A stretch of DNA of 64,000 nucleotides from Nitrospirota bacterium. GTDB lineage: Bacteria > Nitrospirota > Nitrospiria > Nitrospirales > Nitrospiraceae. Shown here piece by piece: positions 1 to 8,298 of this stretch. Each line of letters starts with the position of its first letter. The first letter of the stretch is position 1. The notes under the pieces are model-generated. The model did no database searches. It saw only the letters and a program-made list of their open reading frames with translations, and was not told the origin of the DNA. A program made the position numbers and the translations under genes. Location: assembly GCA_016219645.1 (NCBI GenBank), contig JACRLR010000052.1, forward strand, positions 62,001-126,000. Direction: 5' to 3'.

Positions 1-745
1 ACAACAGCTTCTCGGTAAAGGGATCGCCCACCTGCACCGTAGGCCGCTTCTGTTCCGACTGGTCGTCGAAGGAATCGGACGCCATCGTCGCGCCGTGAAT
101 CCCATCGCGGCCCGTCTTCGATCCGAAATAGATCACCGGATTGCCGACCCCGGCTGCCGTTCCCAGAAAAATCTTGTCTTTGCGCGCGATGCCGAGGCAA
201 AACACGTTTACGAGCGGATTCTGCGAATAAATATCGTTGAAGACGATTTCGCCTCCGACCGTCGCTACCCCCATACAATTCCCGTATGCACTGATGCCGG
301 ATACCACACCCTTGAGCAGACGTCGGTTATTCGCGTTGTCGAGCTCGCCGAACCGCAGCGCATTGAGCAAGGCGATCGGACGCGCGCCCATCGTAAAGAT
401 GTCGCGCAGAATCCCCCCCACCCCCGTCGCCGCCCCCTGATAGGGCTCGATGAACGAGGGATGGTTATGCGACTCCATCTTGAAGACCACACACAGTCCG
501 TCGCCAATATCCACCGCACCGGCATTCTCCCCTGGCCCCTGCACCACCCGCGGCCCAGTCGTCGGCAATTTCTTCAAGTGCACACGCGAACTCTTATAGG
601 AGCAGTGCTCCGACCACATGACTGAGAACATGCCCAATTCAGTGATATTCGGCTCCCGCCCCAAAATCTCGACGATCTTCTTATACTCATCGTCCGTCAG
701 ATTATGCTGCGCGATGAGATCTTTCGTAATCACTTGGGCTTGCAT
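1..745 (-). CDS. purL: Phosphoribosylformylglycinamidine synthase subunit PurL, N-terminal 248 residues (runs off the window)
   Basis: PurL is the large subunit of FGAM synthase, which makes formylglycinamidine ribonucleotide from FGAR, ATP and PurQ-delivered ammonia in purine synthesis. The start codon is at 745-743, and the frame stays open to the left edge, so only the 5' third is present. The N-terminus reads [16 protein letters not shown]. Visible family motifs are [21 protein letters not shown] and the [17 protein letters not shown] segment of the ATP/FGAR-binding half. It is the last visible gene of the purS-purQ-purL series but is separated from purQ by about 2.1 kb of accessory DNA. 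A 29-bp stretch of its 5' end (693-721) recurs at 1528-1556, which suggests the insertion event involved the purL start. The family assignment is firm. Confidence 0.95.
   Translation of the reverse strand, partial: MQAQVITKDLIAQHNLTDDEYKKIVEILGREPNITELGMFSVMWSEHCSYKSSRVHLKKLPTTGPRVVQGPGENAGAVDIGDGLCVVFKMESHNHPSFIEPYQGAATGVGGILRDIFTMGARPIALLNALRFGELDNANNRRLLKGVVSGISAYGNCMGVATVGGEIVFNDIYSQNPLVNVFCLGIARKDKIFLGTAAGVGNPVIYFGSKTGRDGIHGATMASDSFDDQSEQKRPTVQVGDPFTEKLL
693..721. repeat. 29-bp direct repeat, copy 1 (inside the purL 5' end)
   Basis: Bases 693-721 and 1528-1556 match at 28 of 29 positions in direct orientation. Copy 1 codes for purL residues just after the start ([10 protein letters not shown]). 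Copy 2 is an orphan fragment. The two copies bracket the two small accessory genes upstream of purL. Confidence 0.8.
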
Positions 746-763
746 GAATCATTCACTCCGACG

Positions 764-1129
764 CTAGACAGGCGCGGCACTAGTGCGTAAGAGACCGGAC
801 AGTTCCAATACTCGCTTTGACCAGACACTTGAGGCCTCAGCAACTTGCCCGCGACGAAAGGGATCTGACCAGATTTGAACCCACTGACATTGCCATCGCG
901 CAAGCTGAACTTGCAATCCAACAAGTTCCGCTGACACTTCGACTTCAGCTTCAGCCGCCGTCCATTCGATAAAGTACTTACTCTCATCGATCAAGCTTTC
1001 CACAGCATCACGGCCGGCATCATGCGCAGCAAACGATTTAATCCGGCTCAAATTCGCCGCCAACCCACCCAAGCGAACAGGAAGGGTGTCGCGAAGATAA
1101 CGTTCTTGAATGGCAGACTTATCTTTCAT
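764..1129 (-). CDS. Hypothetical protein (121 aa), paired with the DUF5674 gene
   Basis: I do not recognise this 121-residue protein. It looks soluble and mostly helical, with no signal peptide or membrane segment and several Trp residues in the second half (QCQWVQIWSD). Its start overlaps the stop of the upstream DUF5674-like gene by 4 bp, so the two are probably translationally coupled. The pair lies between the 29-bp direct repeats, consistent with a small accessory module inserted ahead of purL. A toxin-antitoxin-like role is possible from the layout alone; nothing in the sequence proves it. Confidence 0.6.
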   Translation of the reverse strand: MKDKSAIQERYLRDTLPVRLGGLAANLSRIKSFAAHDAGRDAVESLIDESKYFIEWTAAEAEVEVSAELVGLQVQLARWQCQWVQIWSDPFRRGQVAEASSVWSKRVLELSGLLRTSAAPV

Positions 1130-1461
1130 GCGCGACCTAGTAAAGGCCTAACGATCTCTACCACACGCTCTCTGACACCAGAATCCAGTATCTCCAGCGA
1201 GGGATTGTTCTGGCGTGGCCGAATGTTGATCAAAGACTCAAACGTGATTTGCTGCGCACTAGGAATCCCGTCCGCACCCCACACATCTTCCTGGCGACTC
1301 CCATCTTCAAGCAAGGCCGCTTCACAATCTGCATGCAATGCCCCACCACCAGCAAGAATTCTTCGCTCAAGATCAACAGCCAACTTCACGTATGTTTCAA
1401 GGCCCTGGAGCATTTCTTCCATCTGCTGTTTTGTGGCCCGAGTACGAATGATATGGATCAC
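1126..1461 (-). CDS. DUF5674 family protein
   Basis: This 111-residue protein begins MIHIIRTRATKQQMEEML and contains GGGALHADCEAALLEDGS and QEDVWGAD. I recognise these as hallmarks of the DUF5674 family, small proteins of unknown function. It ends in a 4-bp overlap with the following 121-residue gene and lies in the accessory insert between purQ and purL. There is no membrane segment. The family match is from memory; the biochemical function is unknown. Confidence 0.7.
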   Translation of the reverse strand: MIHIIRTRATKQQMEEMLQGLETYVKLAVDLERRILAGGGALHADCEAALLEDGSRQEDVWGADGIPSAQQITFESLINIRPRQNNPSLEILDSGVRERVVEIVRPLLGRA

Positions 1462-1527
1462 AGCAGCGTCTTCAACGGCCTCTCTCCGTCCCCTCGTCCC
1501 CAGGAAGAAACCAAATCTTACTCCATT

Positions 1528-1556
1528 TCCGTCAGATTATGCTGCACGATGAGATC
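1528..1556. repeat. 29-bp direct repeat, copy 2 (orphan fragment of the purL 5' end)
   Basis: Differs from 693-721 at one position (A for G). Homology stops on both sides, so this is a detached fragment of purL rather than a second gene. The rest of 1462-1682 contains nothing else I can name. Confidence 0.8.
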
Positions 1557-1682
1557 ATTTTTGATAGCTGCGTCTCGCCTAACTGTCTAATTCCGCATTG
1601 GGTACTACTCCCGATGCTCACTCAGCAAATGTGCCCACAGAGTTTCTTGAGTGATTTATTCCAGATCCGCACAGGGTTAGGA

Positions 1683-2591
1683 TCAACCTTCTTCAAAGTA
1701 GTCGGAATCTACCCTGCTTACCACGTAACTGCACACCTCTGTAACGCCAATTCTGTGATCAATCATGAGCTGAGCAAGTTGTTCGCCATCGATTAAAACG
1801 ATTTTCTTTTCTATCCTCCCCACATACTCCTTTGCTTCCTGAGAGAACCTAGAAGTTGTTAGAAGAACGCCTTTCCTGGCTCTATGCCCTTCTAGGCTAC
1901 CTGCAAGCTCTTAAACTGTGGGCCTACCAACCGTTGATTCCCATCTTTTTGCCTGGATATAAACCACATCGAGCCCCAGTTTGTCTTCTTTGATAATCCC
2001 GTCAATACCATCGTCTCCGGAACGCCCTACAGCCTGCCCCGCGTCCTTTCTCGACCCTCCATACCCAATAGCAACAAGCAGATCTACGACTAGAGTTTCA
2101 AAGAATTTCGGAGAGCAAGTCCTAATACGGTCGAGAAGGTCCTGAGCTAACGTTTTTCGTAAACTTTGGTAGGCCACCTCAAGGGTTTCATAGGGTGTTC
2201 CGACGTTGTCTTTTTCGGCCTCATCCTCTTTCTTAGTTTGGACCCGTGTCCCTCGCGTAAATTCGACGAACTTCGGAAATTGTCGCAGAAACTTATTGTC
2301 AAGTTCGGTTGGATTCTTTTGGAGTACCTGCAGGCCTCGCTCAGAAATTCGAAATACCCCACGCGCTACTCTATCTAGAAGCCTGGCCTTACTAAGGTCC
2401 GTAATTGTCCAAGCAACTCGATTTTCGAATTTCCTAGCTGTACCACTAGGAAGAAGCTCTGCACGATCATCCTCGGTAAGACTGAACTCTTTGGCGACTA
2501 AGTTATACATCTCCCCATATGAATGATCTTTCGTGTCTCCAGCGATCCTGAGAACCGGCAAGAAAAACTTTTGATACTCAGGAACGGCCAC
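1683..2591 (-). pseudogene. mrr: Mrr-type restriction endonuclease interrupted by an in-frame stop
   Basis: Mrr enzymes are type IV restriction nucleases that cut modified DNA. The N-terminal winged-helix part (MAVPEYQKFFLPVLRIAGD) is followed by the PD-(D/E)xK-like catalytic domain with DDGIDGIIKED and VYIQAKRW, the D...QxK active-site signature. After GRPTV comes a TAA at 1913-1911. The same frame then continues with typical Mrr C-terminal sequence (ELAGSLEGHRARKGVLLTTS and KKIVLIDGEQLAQLMIDH) to a stop at 1685-1683. A single C-to-T change of CAA to TAA explains this, since no frame shift is needed. The last 75 or so residues, which complete the nuclease fold, would be lost, so the gene is probably inactive. 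Confidence 0.85.
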
Positions 2592-2677
2592 AACTATTCG
2601 CCTTCTATAAATTTTAGTGAGGGCATGGCCAGAGCGACTTTACCGAGAGCGGTCGGGACCCTACACTTCTGATCAAG

Positions 2678-2853
2678 AGAGCCATGCTGCCGTGAGCGGA
2701 ATTGGCCGAAGGAGCGGGGCCCCACCGAGACTCTGCCAGGAAGGAAAGCGGAAACTGACCGAGTCTGCGAGGGAATTTCCGATGGCTTCCGCCTGGCAGA
2801 GTCCGGAAGGGTCGCTCCGAGAGGCCCTGAAGCGAACGGCAGCATGGCTCTGC
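2678..2853. repeat. Long hairpin repeat, family B, copy 1
   Basis: A core of about 52 nt at 2739-2790 (beginning GGAAGGAAAGCGG, containing CTGACCGAGTCTGCGAGGG) is shared with the copy at 14371-14478 with two mismatches. Its flanks are inverted repeats: GACTCTGCCAG pairs with CTGGCAGAGTC, and farther out GAGAGCCATGCTGCCG (2678-2693) pairs with CGGCAGCATGGCTCTG (2838-2853). The flanking arms differ from those of the other copy but remain self-complementary. It lies downstream of purQ. Confidence 0.8.
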
Positions 2854-2856
2854 CCC

Positions 2857-3579
2857 TCACGCCCCCACCATTTTCAATCGCTTCTTATTTCCCTTCAACG
2901 CCTCCAGCATCGATAGGAAAATCAGTCTCCCGTCGACATTCCCCAGCATCTCTTCCGCACAGCGCTCCGGATGCGGCATCATGCCCAGCACATTGCCCTC
3001 GGCATTGATGATCCCTGCAATATTATCTAAGGACCCGTTCGGATTCGCCTCCGGCGTCACCTTACCCTCCGGCGTGCAATAGCGCAGCACGACCTGTGCG
3101 TTCGCCTGCATCGCAGCCAGCGTGACCGGATCGGTGTAATAGTTCCCGTCTGCGTGGGCGATTGGAATCTTCAATACCTGACCAGACTCACAGCTCCCCG
3201 TAAACGCGGTCGCCGCATTCTCTACTTTCACGTAGACATCCCTGCAGATGAAATGCAGCGAGCGGTTGCGCAACATCGCGCCGGGCAATAACCCCGCCTC
3301 CAGCAGAATCTGGAACCCGTTACAGATACCGAGCACCAACCCGCCCTTCTTCGCAAACTCCTTCACCGCTCCCATCACCGGCGAGAACCGCGCGATCGCG
3401 CCCGTCCGCAAATAGTCGCCGTAGGAAAACCCCCCCGGCAGCACAATCGCATCCAGCCCCGCGAGCAGAGTCTCCTTATGCCAGATCATCTCCACATACT
3501 GCCCCAGCACATCCTTAAAGATATGCTGGCAGTCGTGATCGCAATTACTACCCGGGAACACCACCACGCCAATCTTCAT
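2857..3579 (-). CDS. purQ: Phosphoribosylformylglycinamidine synthase subunit PurQ
   Basis: PurQ is the class I glutamine amidotransferase subunit that supplies ammonia to PurL. The start is placed at [17 protein letters not shown] (3579), preceded by AGGTGA; five more in-frame codons lie upstream. The nucleophile elbow GICNGFQ with its catalytic Cys, the [12 protein letters not shown] segment and the C-terminal MMPHPER His-Glu dyad are all visible. At 240 residues it has the normal length. It follows purS, with a family A hairpin (3604-3706) in the gap, and precedes the accessory insert rather than purL directly. Confidence 0.96.
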   Translation of the reverse strand: MKIGVVVFPGSNCDHDCQHIFKDVLGQYVEMIWHKETLLAGLDAIVLPGGFSYGDYLRTGAIARFSPVMGAVKEFAKKGGLVLGICNGFQILLEAGLLPGAMLRNRSLHFICRDVYVKVENAATAFTGSCESGQVLKIPIAHADGNYYTDPVTLAAMQANAQVVLRYCTPEGKVTPEANPNGSLDNIAGIINAEGNVLGMMPHPERCAEEMLGNVDGRLIFLSMLEALKGNKKRLKMVGA

Positions 3580-3603
3580 TTCACCTACCCTCACTTCGTT
3601 ACA

Positions 3604-3706
3604 GCGAGATGGCAGGATTTGGTTTTACTGCGCGCGTCCAACGAGGGCCTTCTGAGGCCGCGCGTTGCGCGAGCACGAAACCAAGTCCTGCCGTCTCGCC
3701 ATCTCA
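3604..3706. repeat. Hairpin repeat, family A, copy 1 (purS-purQ junction)
   Basis: The core CTGCGCGCGTCC...GGCCGCGCGTTGCGCGAGCA (3628-3675) is the shared family A sequence. The left arm GAGATGGCAGGATTTGGTTT pairs with the right arm AAACCAAGTCCTGCC...GCCATCTC. The right arm ends exactly at the purS stop codon. The arms are unlike those at other loci. Confidence 0.85.
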
Positions 3707-3943
3707 CTGCAACTCGTACCGATATTCTTCAACGATCGTATTTGCCAGCAGCTTCTCACACATGGCCTTAACCTGTGCGTCCGCTTTCGCCTTGTCCGTT
3801 TCGATCACGTCCAGTTCCATATACTTCCCGACCCGCACATTGCCCGCATTCTTGAACCCCAGTGAATCAAGCGCATGCTCAATCGCCTTCCCTTGCGGGT
3901 CCAAGATGCCCTGCTTCAACGTCACATGAATTCTTGCCTTCAC
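3704..3943 (-). CDS. purS: Phosphoribosylformylglycinamidine synthase subunit PurS
   Basis: PurS is the small structural subunit that docks PurQ onto PurL. The best start is the GTG at 3943 (VKARIHVTLKQGILDPQG), five bases after a strong AAGGAGG; this gives 79 residues, the usual PurS size. An ATG 12 codons upstream lacks a ribosome-binding site. DPQGKAIEHALDSLGF and the C-terminal LANTIVEEYRYEL are typical of the family. It heads purS-purQ in the minus-strand operon. Confidence 0.93.
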   Translation of the reverse strand: MKARIHVTLKQGILDPQGKAIEHALDSLGFKNAGNVRVGKYMELDVIETDKAKADAQVKAMCEKLLANTIVEEYRYELQ

Positions 3944-4064
3944 CACACCCTCCTTAGCTCTTCTCACACCCCTCGACAAAGGGCGGCACGAACGCTCTCA
4001 TCCAGACGCATCGAACGGCCGTCACCCTTCTAAATGATCACTCTAAGCTCGCTCGTTACTGCTC

Positions 4065-4163
4065 AGGGATGGGGGCTGATTGATCTTCCACTGCGCGCGT
4101 CCAACGAGGGCCTTCAGAGGCCGCGCGTTGCGCGAGCACAGAAGATCATCAGCCTCCATCCCC
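4065..4163. repeat. Hairpin repeat, family A, copy 2
   Basis: Arms GGGATGGGGGCTGATTGATC and GATCATCAGCCTCCATCCCC flank the 51-nt core at 4089-4139. Arms and about 20 bp of upstream flank (AAGCTCGCTCGTTA) closely resemble the copy at 60762-60861. The two copies differ by a matched pair of changes that keeps the stem paired. Confidence 0.87.
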
Positions 4164-4171
4164 TCTTCCTT

Positions 4172-4396
4172 TCACTGTTGATCTCCCTGCTCCGATGCTT
4201 TGGTCTGTCTATCCACATACCTTCTGATCCAGAAAATCCCAGCGATCGTCCCGAACCCGGCCACGATGACCGCCAAGAGCGGCCAGCGCCAGGGTGAGTC
4301 CCCCATCCGATAGGTCAATATACCGACCACCGACATGACCGCCAAAATGGAGGCCACCAACCCATACAGCATGAACAACCGCCGAAACCCCTTCAC
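4172..4396 (-). CDS. Small two-helix membrane protein (74 aa)
   Basis: This protein is not one I can name. It has two predicted membrane helices, LFMLYGLVASILAVMSVVG (residues about 7-25) and WPLLAVIVAGFGTIAGIFWI (about 38-57), then a short charged tail ending KASEQGDQQ. The layout resembles AtpZ/AtpI-type or DUF-type small inner-membrane proteins, but no diagnostic motif is visible. It sits between purC and purS in the same orientation, bracketed by family A hairpins on both sides. It may simply ride in the purine operon. Confidence 0.7.
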   Translation of the reverse strand: MKGFRRLFMLYGLVASILAVMSVVGILTYRMGDSPWRWPLLAVIVAGFGTIAGIFWIRRYVDRQTKASEQGDQQ

Positions 4397-4446
4397 GACT
4401 CTCTCCCTACCCTTCCTTTACCAAAGGATTTGGTGCAGCCTTCGCA

Positions 4447-4652
4447 GGGGATGGTGGGGTTGTCCTCGACTGCGCGACCTTCTCACCCGCCCACCCTGGA
4501 CGCGCCAAGACACGTCCTTTCCCCCTGCGAGGGCCTCCCTCATCTGCTACGCGCTCGCATCCTCACGCAAGAGAGTGGCCAACTGCTTCCCTCTCTATCC
4601 TTCTGAGGCCGCGCGTTGCGCGAGCAAGGAGGACCGCCCCCACGTCTCCCTC
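4447..4652. repeat. Composite family A hairpin with an inserted second element, copy 3
   Basis: Left arm GGGATGGTGGGGTTGTCCTC (4448-4467) and right arm GAGGACCGCCCCCACGTCTC (4629-4648) pair. The core is split: ACTGCGCG on the left and CTTCTGAGGCCGCGCGTTGC on the right are separated by about 120 bp. The intervening 4478-4518 matches the reverse complement of 17253-17293, so another repeat appears to have landed in the apex. The 4397-4799 gap holds this element and copy 4, and no gene. Confidence 0.65.
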
Positions 4653-4686
4653 TTCCACACTCTCCCCAAAGGATTGGGAGATCCTT

Positions 4687-4783
4687 GAGGGGGCGGAGGG
4701 GTTGGCTTCCACTGCGCGCATCGAACGAGCACAGCTTTACCGTGCGCGTTCTGCGAGCAAAGAAGCCACCCCTCCGCTCCCTC
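4687..4783. repeat. Hairpin repeat, family A (variant core), copy 4
   Basis: Arms GAGGGGGCGGAGGGGTTGGC and GCCACCCCTCCGCTCCCTC flank a variant core (ACTGCGCGCATCGAACGAGC...CGTGCGCGTTCTGCGAGCA) shared with 57907-57955. It lies immediately downstream of purC. Confidence 0.85.
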
Positions 4784-4799
4784 TATCCGTTCCGTCCCC

Positions 4800-5504
4800 T
4801 CATCCACAGACTCTCTTCAGCACCTCCCGATACGCCTCTTCAATCTTCCCCAAATCCTTCCGAAACCGATCCTTATCCATCGACTCCTTCGTCGTCTGGT
4901 CCCAAAAACGGCAGGTATCCGGCGAAATCTCATCGGCCAGGATGAGCCGGCCGTGGTGCAGCCCGAATTCCAATTTAAAATCGACGAGGATCATCTGCCG
5001 TTCTTGGAAGAATGGACGAAGAATCGCGTTGATTTGTAGCGCAAGTCGCTTGATTTCCACCAGTTGCTCCGGCGTCGCCAGCTTGAGCAGGCGAATATGT
5101 TCATCAGCGATGAGCGGATCGCCCAGCCCATCGTTCTTGTAGTACCACTCCACGATAGCCGGCTCGATGGGATCACCCTCCTTCAACCCCAGTCGCTTCG
5201 CCAAGCTGCCTGCGACGATATTGCGGACCACGACTTCCACCGGCACGATCGTCACCTTCTTCGTGAGCAATTCCCGGTCACTCAGGCGCTCGACAAAATG
5301 CGTCGCCATGCCGGCCTGCTCCAACAACCGGAAGAGCCGTTCAGAGACCTTGTTATTGACCACGCCTTTGTCGACGATAGTCCCGCGCTTCTGAGCGTTG
5401 AAGGCCGTCGCATCGTCCTTGAAATACTGGACGACCTGATCGGGATTGTCGGTTGCAAAAAGCTTCTTGGCTTTACCTTCGTAAAGAAGCGTGCGCGTTG
5501 TCAT
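4800..5504 (-). CDS. purC: Phosphoribosylaminoimidazole-succinocarboxamide synthase
   Basis: SAICAR synthase joins CAIR and aspartate using ATP. The start chosen is MTTRTLLYEGKAKKLF at 5504; ten further in-frame codons upstream are not family sequence. Typical motifs are YEGKAKKLF, KDDATAFNAQKRG, the VEVVVRNIVAGS substrate-binding segment, LVDFKLEFG and LADEISPDTCRFWD. At 234 residues it matches the compact bacterial form. It follows cld in the operon and is followed by a family A hairpin. Confidence 0.96.
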   Translation of the reverse strand: MTTRTLLYEGKAKKLFATDNPDQVVQYFKDDATAFNAQKRGTIVDKGVVNNKVSERLFRLLEQAGMATHFVERLSDRELLTKKVTIVPVEVVVRNIVAGSLAKRLGLKEGDPIEPAIVEWYYKNDGLGDPLIADEHIRLLKLATPEQLVEIKRLALQINAILRPFFQERQMILVDFKLEFGLHHGRLILADEISPDTCRFWDQTTKESMDKDRFRKDLGKIEEAYREVLKRVCG

Positions 5505-5681
5505 AATCGTTCCTTCAACTGCATTACTGAACACTTCTGCTGCAATCGCCTATCTGCTGCGTGACACGTCGTTCGTGAAGCGTGAAGCGTTTTTCGTTCC
5601 GGATTCAGAGGTCTCACTCCCAGGAGACGTTTCAGGCATCTTTCGCATCTCCTCTGGCGCTTCACGAGGAACGCGGGCTAT

Positions 5682-6473
5682 TTACTGCGCCAACACTTCG
5701 ATAATTTCATCCAACGATCTGACCGTCCCCAGCAAGGTCGGATGACCGAACCGCCGGTTATACTGGAACTCTTTCACCTTCTCTAACGCCAACACCAAGC
5801 TGTGGAAATCCTCCAACTTAGACGTTTCGAAATAGGTAATGAAATCTAGATCGTCGAGTCCGCTGGAGTAATAGAGTTTCCGCTTCACTGTCTTGATGTA
5901 GGGCACCGTAACTTCCGTATGCTCCTTCATCATCGCCGCGCGCTTGTCCTGATCCAGCCCCCACCATTCTGCGTTCTTCCGGATCGGAATCACGATGACG
6001 TAGGGCTGGGGGCCCGGCTCACTGGGAGTCTTCAGTTCGTTCTTGAGACTCTCCGGCATGCCCGGCACATAGTTGGCCTTCTTCGTCAGACCGGAAAAGA
6101 TCGTGCTATCGGTCAGGTGTTTGCCGAAGACACTACTCTGGAGATCCAGGAGAAATTGTTGGGTCTCGCGCAGCTCGGTCGCGTGGACGCGAAACAGCAC
6201 ATCGGCGCGATCGGAGAGTCCACGGAGAAGATAGACATCGATCGCCACTTTTTCTCGATGCTGCTCGACCACTCCCTTCAACGTCAGCAATTGCGTGATA
6301 CGCGTTGTCTGACCCTGTTTGGCCCAATCCGCATCGAGTCGGAACGCGGCAAAGGTGCCATAGACACCCGGTTCACTCAGAAGCTTGTCGCGATCAGCCG
6401 CCCCAACGGACGGCACCATCACCACACCTACCAACATCAGCATAGCCAAGCGCATGAACATGGACGGCCTCAT
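5682..6473 (-). CDS. cld: Periplasmic chlorite dismutase
   Basis: Chlorite dismutase is a haem b enzyme that converts chlorite to chloride and O2. The 263-residue precursor has a Sec signal peptide (LAMLMLVGVVMVPSVGAA, about residues 9-26). By alignment from memory to the N. defluvii enzyme, the proximal haem ligand is His185 (MMKEHTEV), the distal catalytic Arg is Arg198 (KTVKRKLY), and Lys166, Trp170 and Glu235 are also kept, so it should be catalytically competent. Length fits the long, pentameric clade. Its start overlaps the purB stop by 4 bp, so it is translationally coupled inside the purine operon. Heptamer-like repeats (GTGAAGC, CTTCACG) lie between it and purC. Confidence 0.93.
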   Translation of the reverse strand: MRPSMFMRLAMLMLVGVVMVPSVGAADRDKLLSEPGVYGTFAAFRLDADWAKQGQTTRITQLLTLKGVVEQHREKVAIDVYLLRGLSDRADVLFRVHATELRETQQFLLDLQSSVFGKHLTDSTIFSGLTKKANYVPGMPESLKNELKTPSEPGPQPYVIVIPIRKNAEWWGLDQDKRAAMMKEHTEVTVPYIKTVKRKLYYSSGLDDLDFITYFETSKLEDFHSLVLALEKVKEFQYNRRFGHPTLLGTVRSLDEIIEVLAQ

Positions 6474-7798
6474 GGCTTCCCTCCTTTCCCAGGTTTACGT
6501 GCGCCCGATCCAAATACCCGCTGGAAAATCTTGTCAAGATGGCGCAGGTAATACTTCGGATCGAAACAGGAACGAATGTCCGTTTCCGTGAGATGCTTCG
6601 TCACAAATGGATCCCGTCCGACTAATTCCTGCAGTGCCCCGGCCCCTTTCCAGGAAGCCATGGCATTGCGCTGAACAGCCTCATAAGACTCCTTGCGTTG
6701 TGCCCCCTTCTCAATGAGCCGCAGCAGCAGTCGCTGCGAGTAGACCAGTCCCCCGGTGAGGTCGAGATTGCGCTTCATATTCGCCGGGTAGACCACCAGA
6801 TGCTTGATGACATCGGTCATCCGCGCCAGCATATAATCGATCAGAATGGTGCTATCTGGCATGATCACTCGCTCGACGGAGGAATGGCTGATGTCGCGCT
6901 CATGCCACAGGGCGACGTTCTCCATCGCCGCGAAACTATTGCCTCTCACGACCCGGGCCAACCCACAAAGATTTTCCGAAGCGATCGGGTTCCGCTTGTG
7001 CGGCATGGCAGAAGATCCCTTCTGCCCCTCGGAAAAATACTCTTCCGCTTCGAGCACCTCGGTCCGTTGCAAGTGACGAATTTCGGTTGCGAACTTTTCG
7101 ATGCTGGCAGCCAGCAACGCCAAGGCCGAGGCATAGGATGCATGCCGATCGCGCTGCACGATTTGATTGGAGACAGGGTCCGGTGTCAGCCCCAGCTTGG
7201 CGCAGACGTACGCTTCTATCTCAGGCCCTTGATGCGCAAATGTGCCCATCGCACCGGAGAGTTTTCCGACCGCAATCTCTCTCCGCACATACGTCAACCT
7301 CTCCCGGTGCCGGCAGGCTTCTTCGTACCAGATGGCGAGTTTGAGGCCGAACGAGATCGGTTCGCCGTGGATGCCGTGGGAGCGGCCAACCATGACCTGT
7401 CTCTTGTACTTCAGCGCCTGCCGCTTCAGAACGGCGATCAGCCCTTCAAGATCGTCGAGAATGAGGTCGAGCGCCTCGGTCATCTGCACGGCTAAGGCTG
7501 TGTCTACAATATCCGACGAGGTCAGCCCCATATGAAGGAACCGATGCTCAGGGCCGACCGATTCCACCAGGGATTCGAGGAAGGCAATCACGTCGTGCTT
7601 CGTGACCTTCTCAATCCTGGCGATCCGCTTCACATCGATCGTGGCTTTCTTCCCGATACGGGCTGCGGTGCCGCGCGGGACCTGTCCTGCTCGTTCAAAT
7701 GCCGCACAGGCGGCCAGCTCGACATCGAGCCAAATCTCGTACTTGTGTTTCAGGTCCCAGATGGCTTTCATCTGGGGACGAGTGTATCGGTCAATCAT
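6470..7798 (-). CDS. purB: Adenylosuccinate lyase
   Basis: PurB cleaves SAICAR and adenylosuccinate, releasing fumarate. The N-terminus [20 protein letters not shown] is canonical. The superfamily signature [16 protein letters not shown] and the TSSDIVDTA and [10 protein letters not shown] active-site segments are intact. At 442 residues it is of normal length; the C-terminal tail [11 protein letters not shown] is slightly extended and basic. It overlaps nusB upstream and cld downstream by 4 bp each, which makes a tightly coupled nusB-purB-cld unit. Confidence 0.97.
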   Translation of the reverse strand: MIDRYTRPQMKAIWDLKHKYEIWLDVELAACAAFERAGQVPRGTAARIGKKATIDVKRIARIEKVTKHDVIAFLESLVESVGPEHRFLHMGLTSSDIVDTALAVQMTEALDLILDDLEGLIAVLKRQALKYKRQVMVGRSHGIHGEPISFGLKLAIWYEEACRHRERLTYVRREIAVGKLSGAMGTFAHQGPEIEAYVCAKLGLTPDPVSNQIVQRDRHASYASALALLAASIEKFATEIRHLQRTEVLEAEEYFSEGQKGSSAMPHKRNPIASENLCGLARVVRGNSFAAMENVALWHERDISHSSVERVIMPDSTILIDYMLARMTDVIKHLVVYPANMKRNLDLTGGLVYSQRLLLRLIEKGAQRKESYEAVQRNAMASWKGAGALQELVGRDPFVTKHLTETDIRSCFDPKYYLRHLDKIFQRVFGSGARKPGKGGKP

Positions 7799-8250
7799 CT
7801 CTTCTCGTCGCCCTTCACGCCTGACGCCTCACGTCTTTTCGCGGTCAGCGTCGATTCCTTGGTTAAGACCTGATCCAGGAGACCGTTCACGAATTTCGAG
7901 GCTTCGTCGTCGCCGAAACTTTTCGCCAATTCGATGGCTTCGTTCACCGTCACTTTCGCCGGCACATCTTCCATCCACAGCAGCTCATAGAGACCAGATC
8001 GCAGGATATTGCGGTCTACGATCGGCATGCGACTCACTTTCCAATTGGTCGCGTATTTTCCGATGAGGCCATCCAACTCTTTCCTCTTGCTCAGCACCCC
8101 TGCCACGAGTCGTTCGGCAAAGGCCTTCACCTCATCCGTTGACTTGTTCTCCTTCCAGAAGACATCCAGCCATAAACCCGGCTTGCCGTGAATATCATAC
8201 TGAAACAGAATTTGGAGCGCCCGCTCCCTGGCTTGATGGCGGCTACCCAC
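7795..8250 (-). CDS. nusB: Transcription antitermination factor NusB
   Basis: NusB binds boxA RNA with S10 (NusE) to keep RNA polymerase processive, notably on rRNA operons. The N-terminus [19 protein letters not shown] and the C-terminal [19 protein letters not shown], leading into LLDQVL, are diagnostic. It has 151 residues, with a short charged tail ([14 protein letters not shown]) beyond the fold. It sits between ribH and purB; ribH-nusB is a common bacterial pairing. It overlaps purB by 4 bp. Confidence 0.96.
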   Translation of the reverse strand: MGSRHQARERALQILFQYDIHGKPGLWLDVFWKENKSTDEVKAFAERLVAGVLSKRKELDGLIGKYATNWKVSRMPIVDRNILRSGLYELLWMEDVPAKVTVNEAIELAKSFGDDEASKFVNGLLDQVLTKESTLTAKRREASGVKGDEKR

Positions 8251-8298
8251 AGAAGCCTCGGTGATGAGCTGACAAGAAACCAGGCCGACAAGCAGGCA

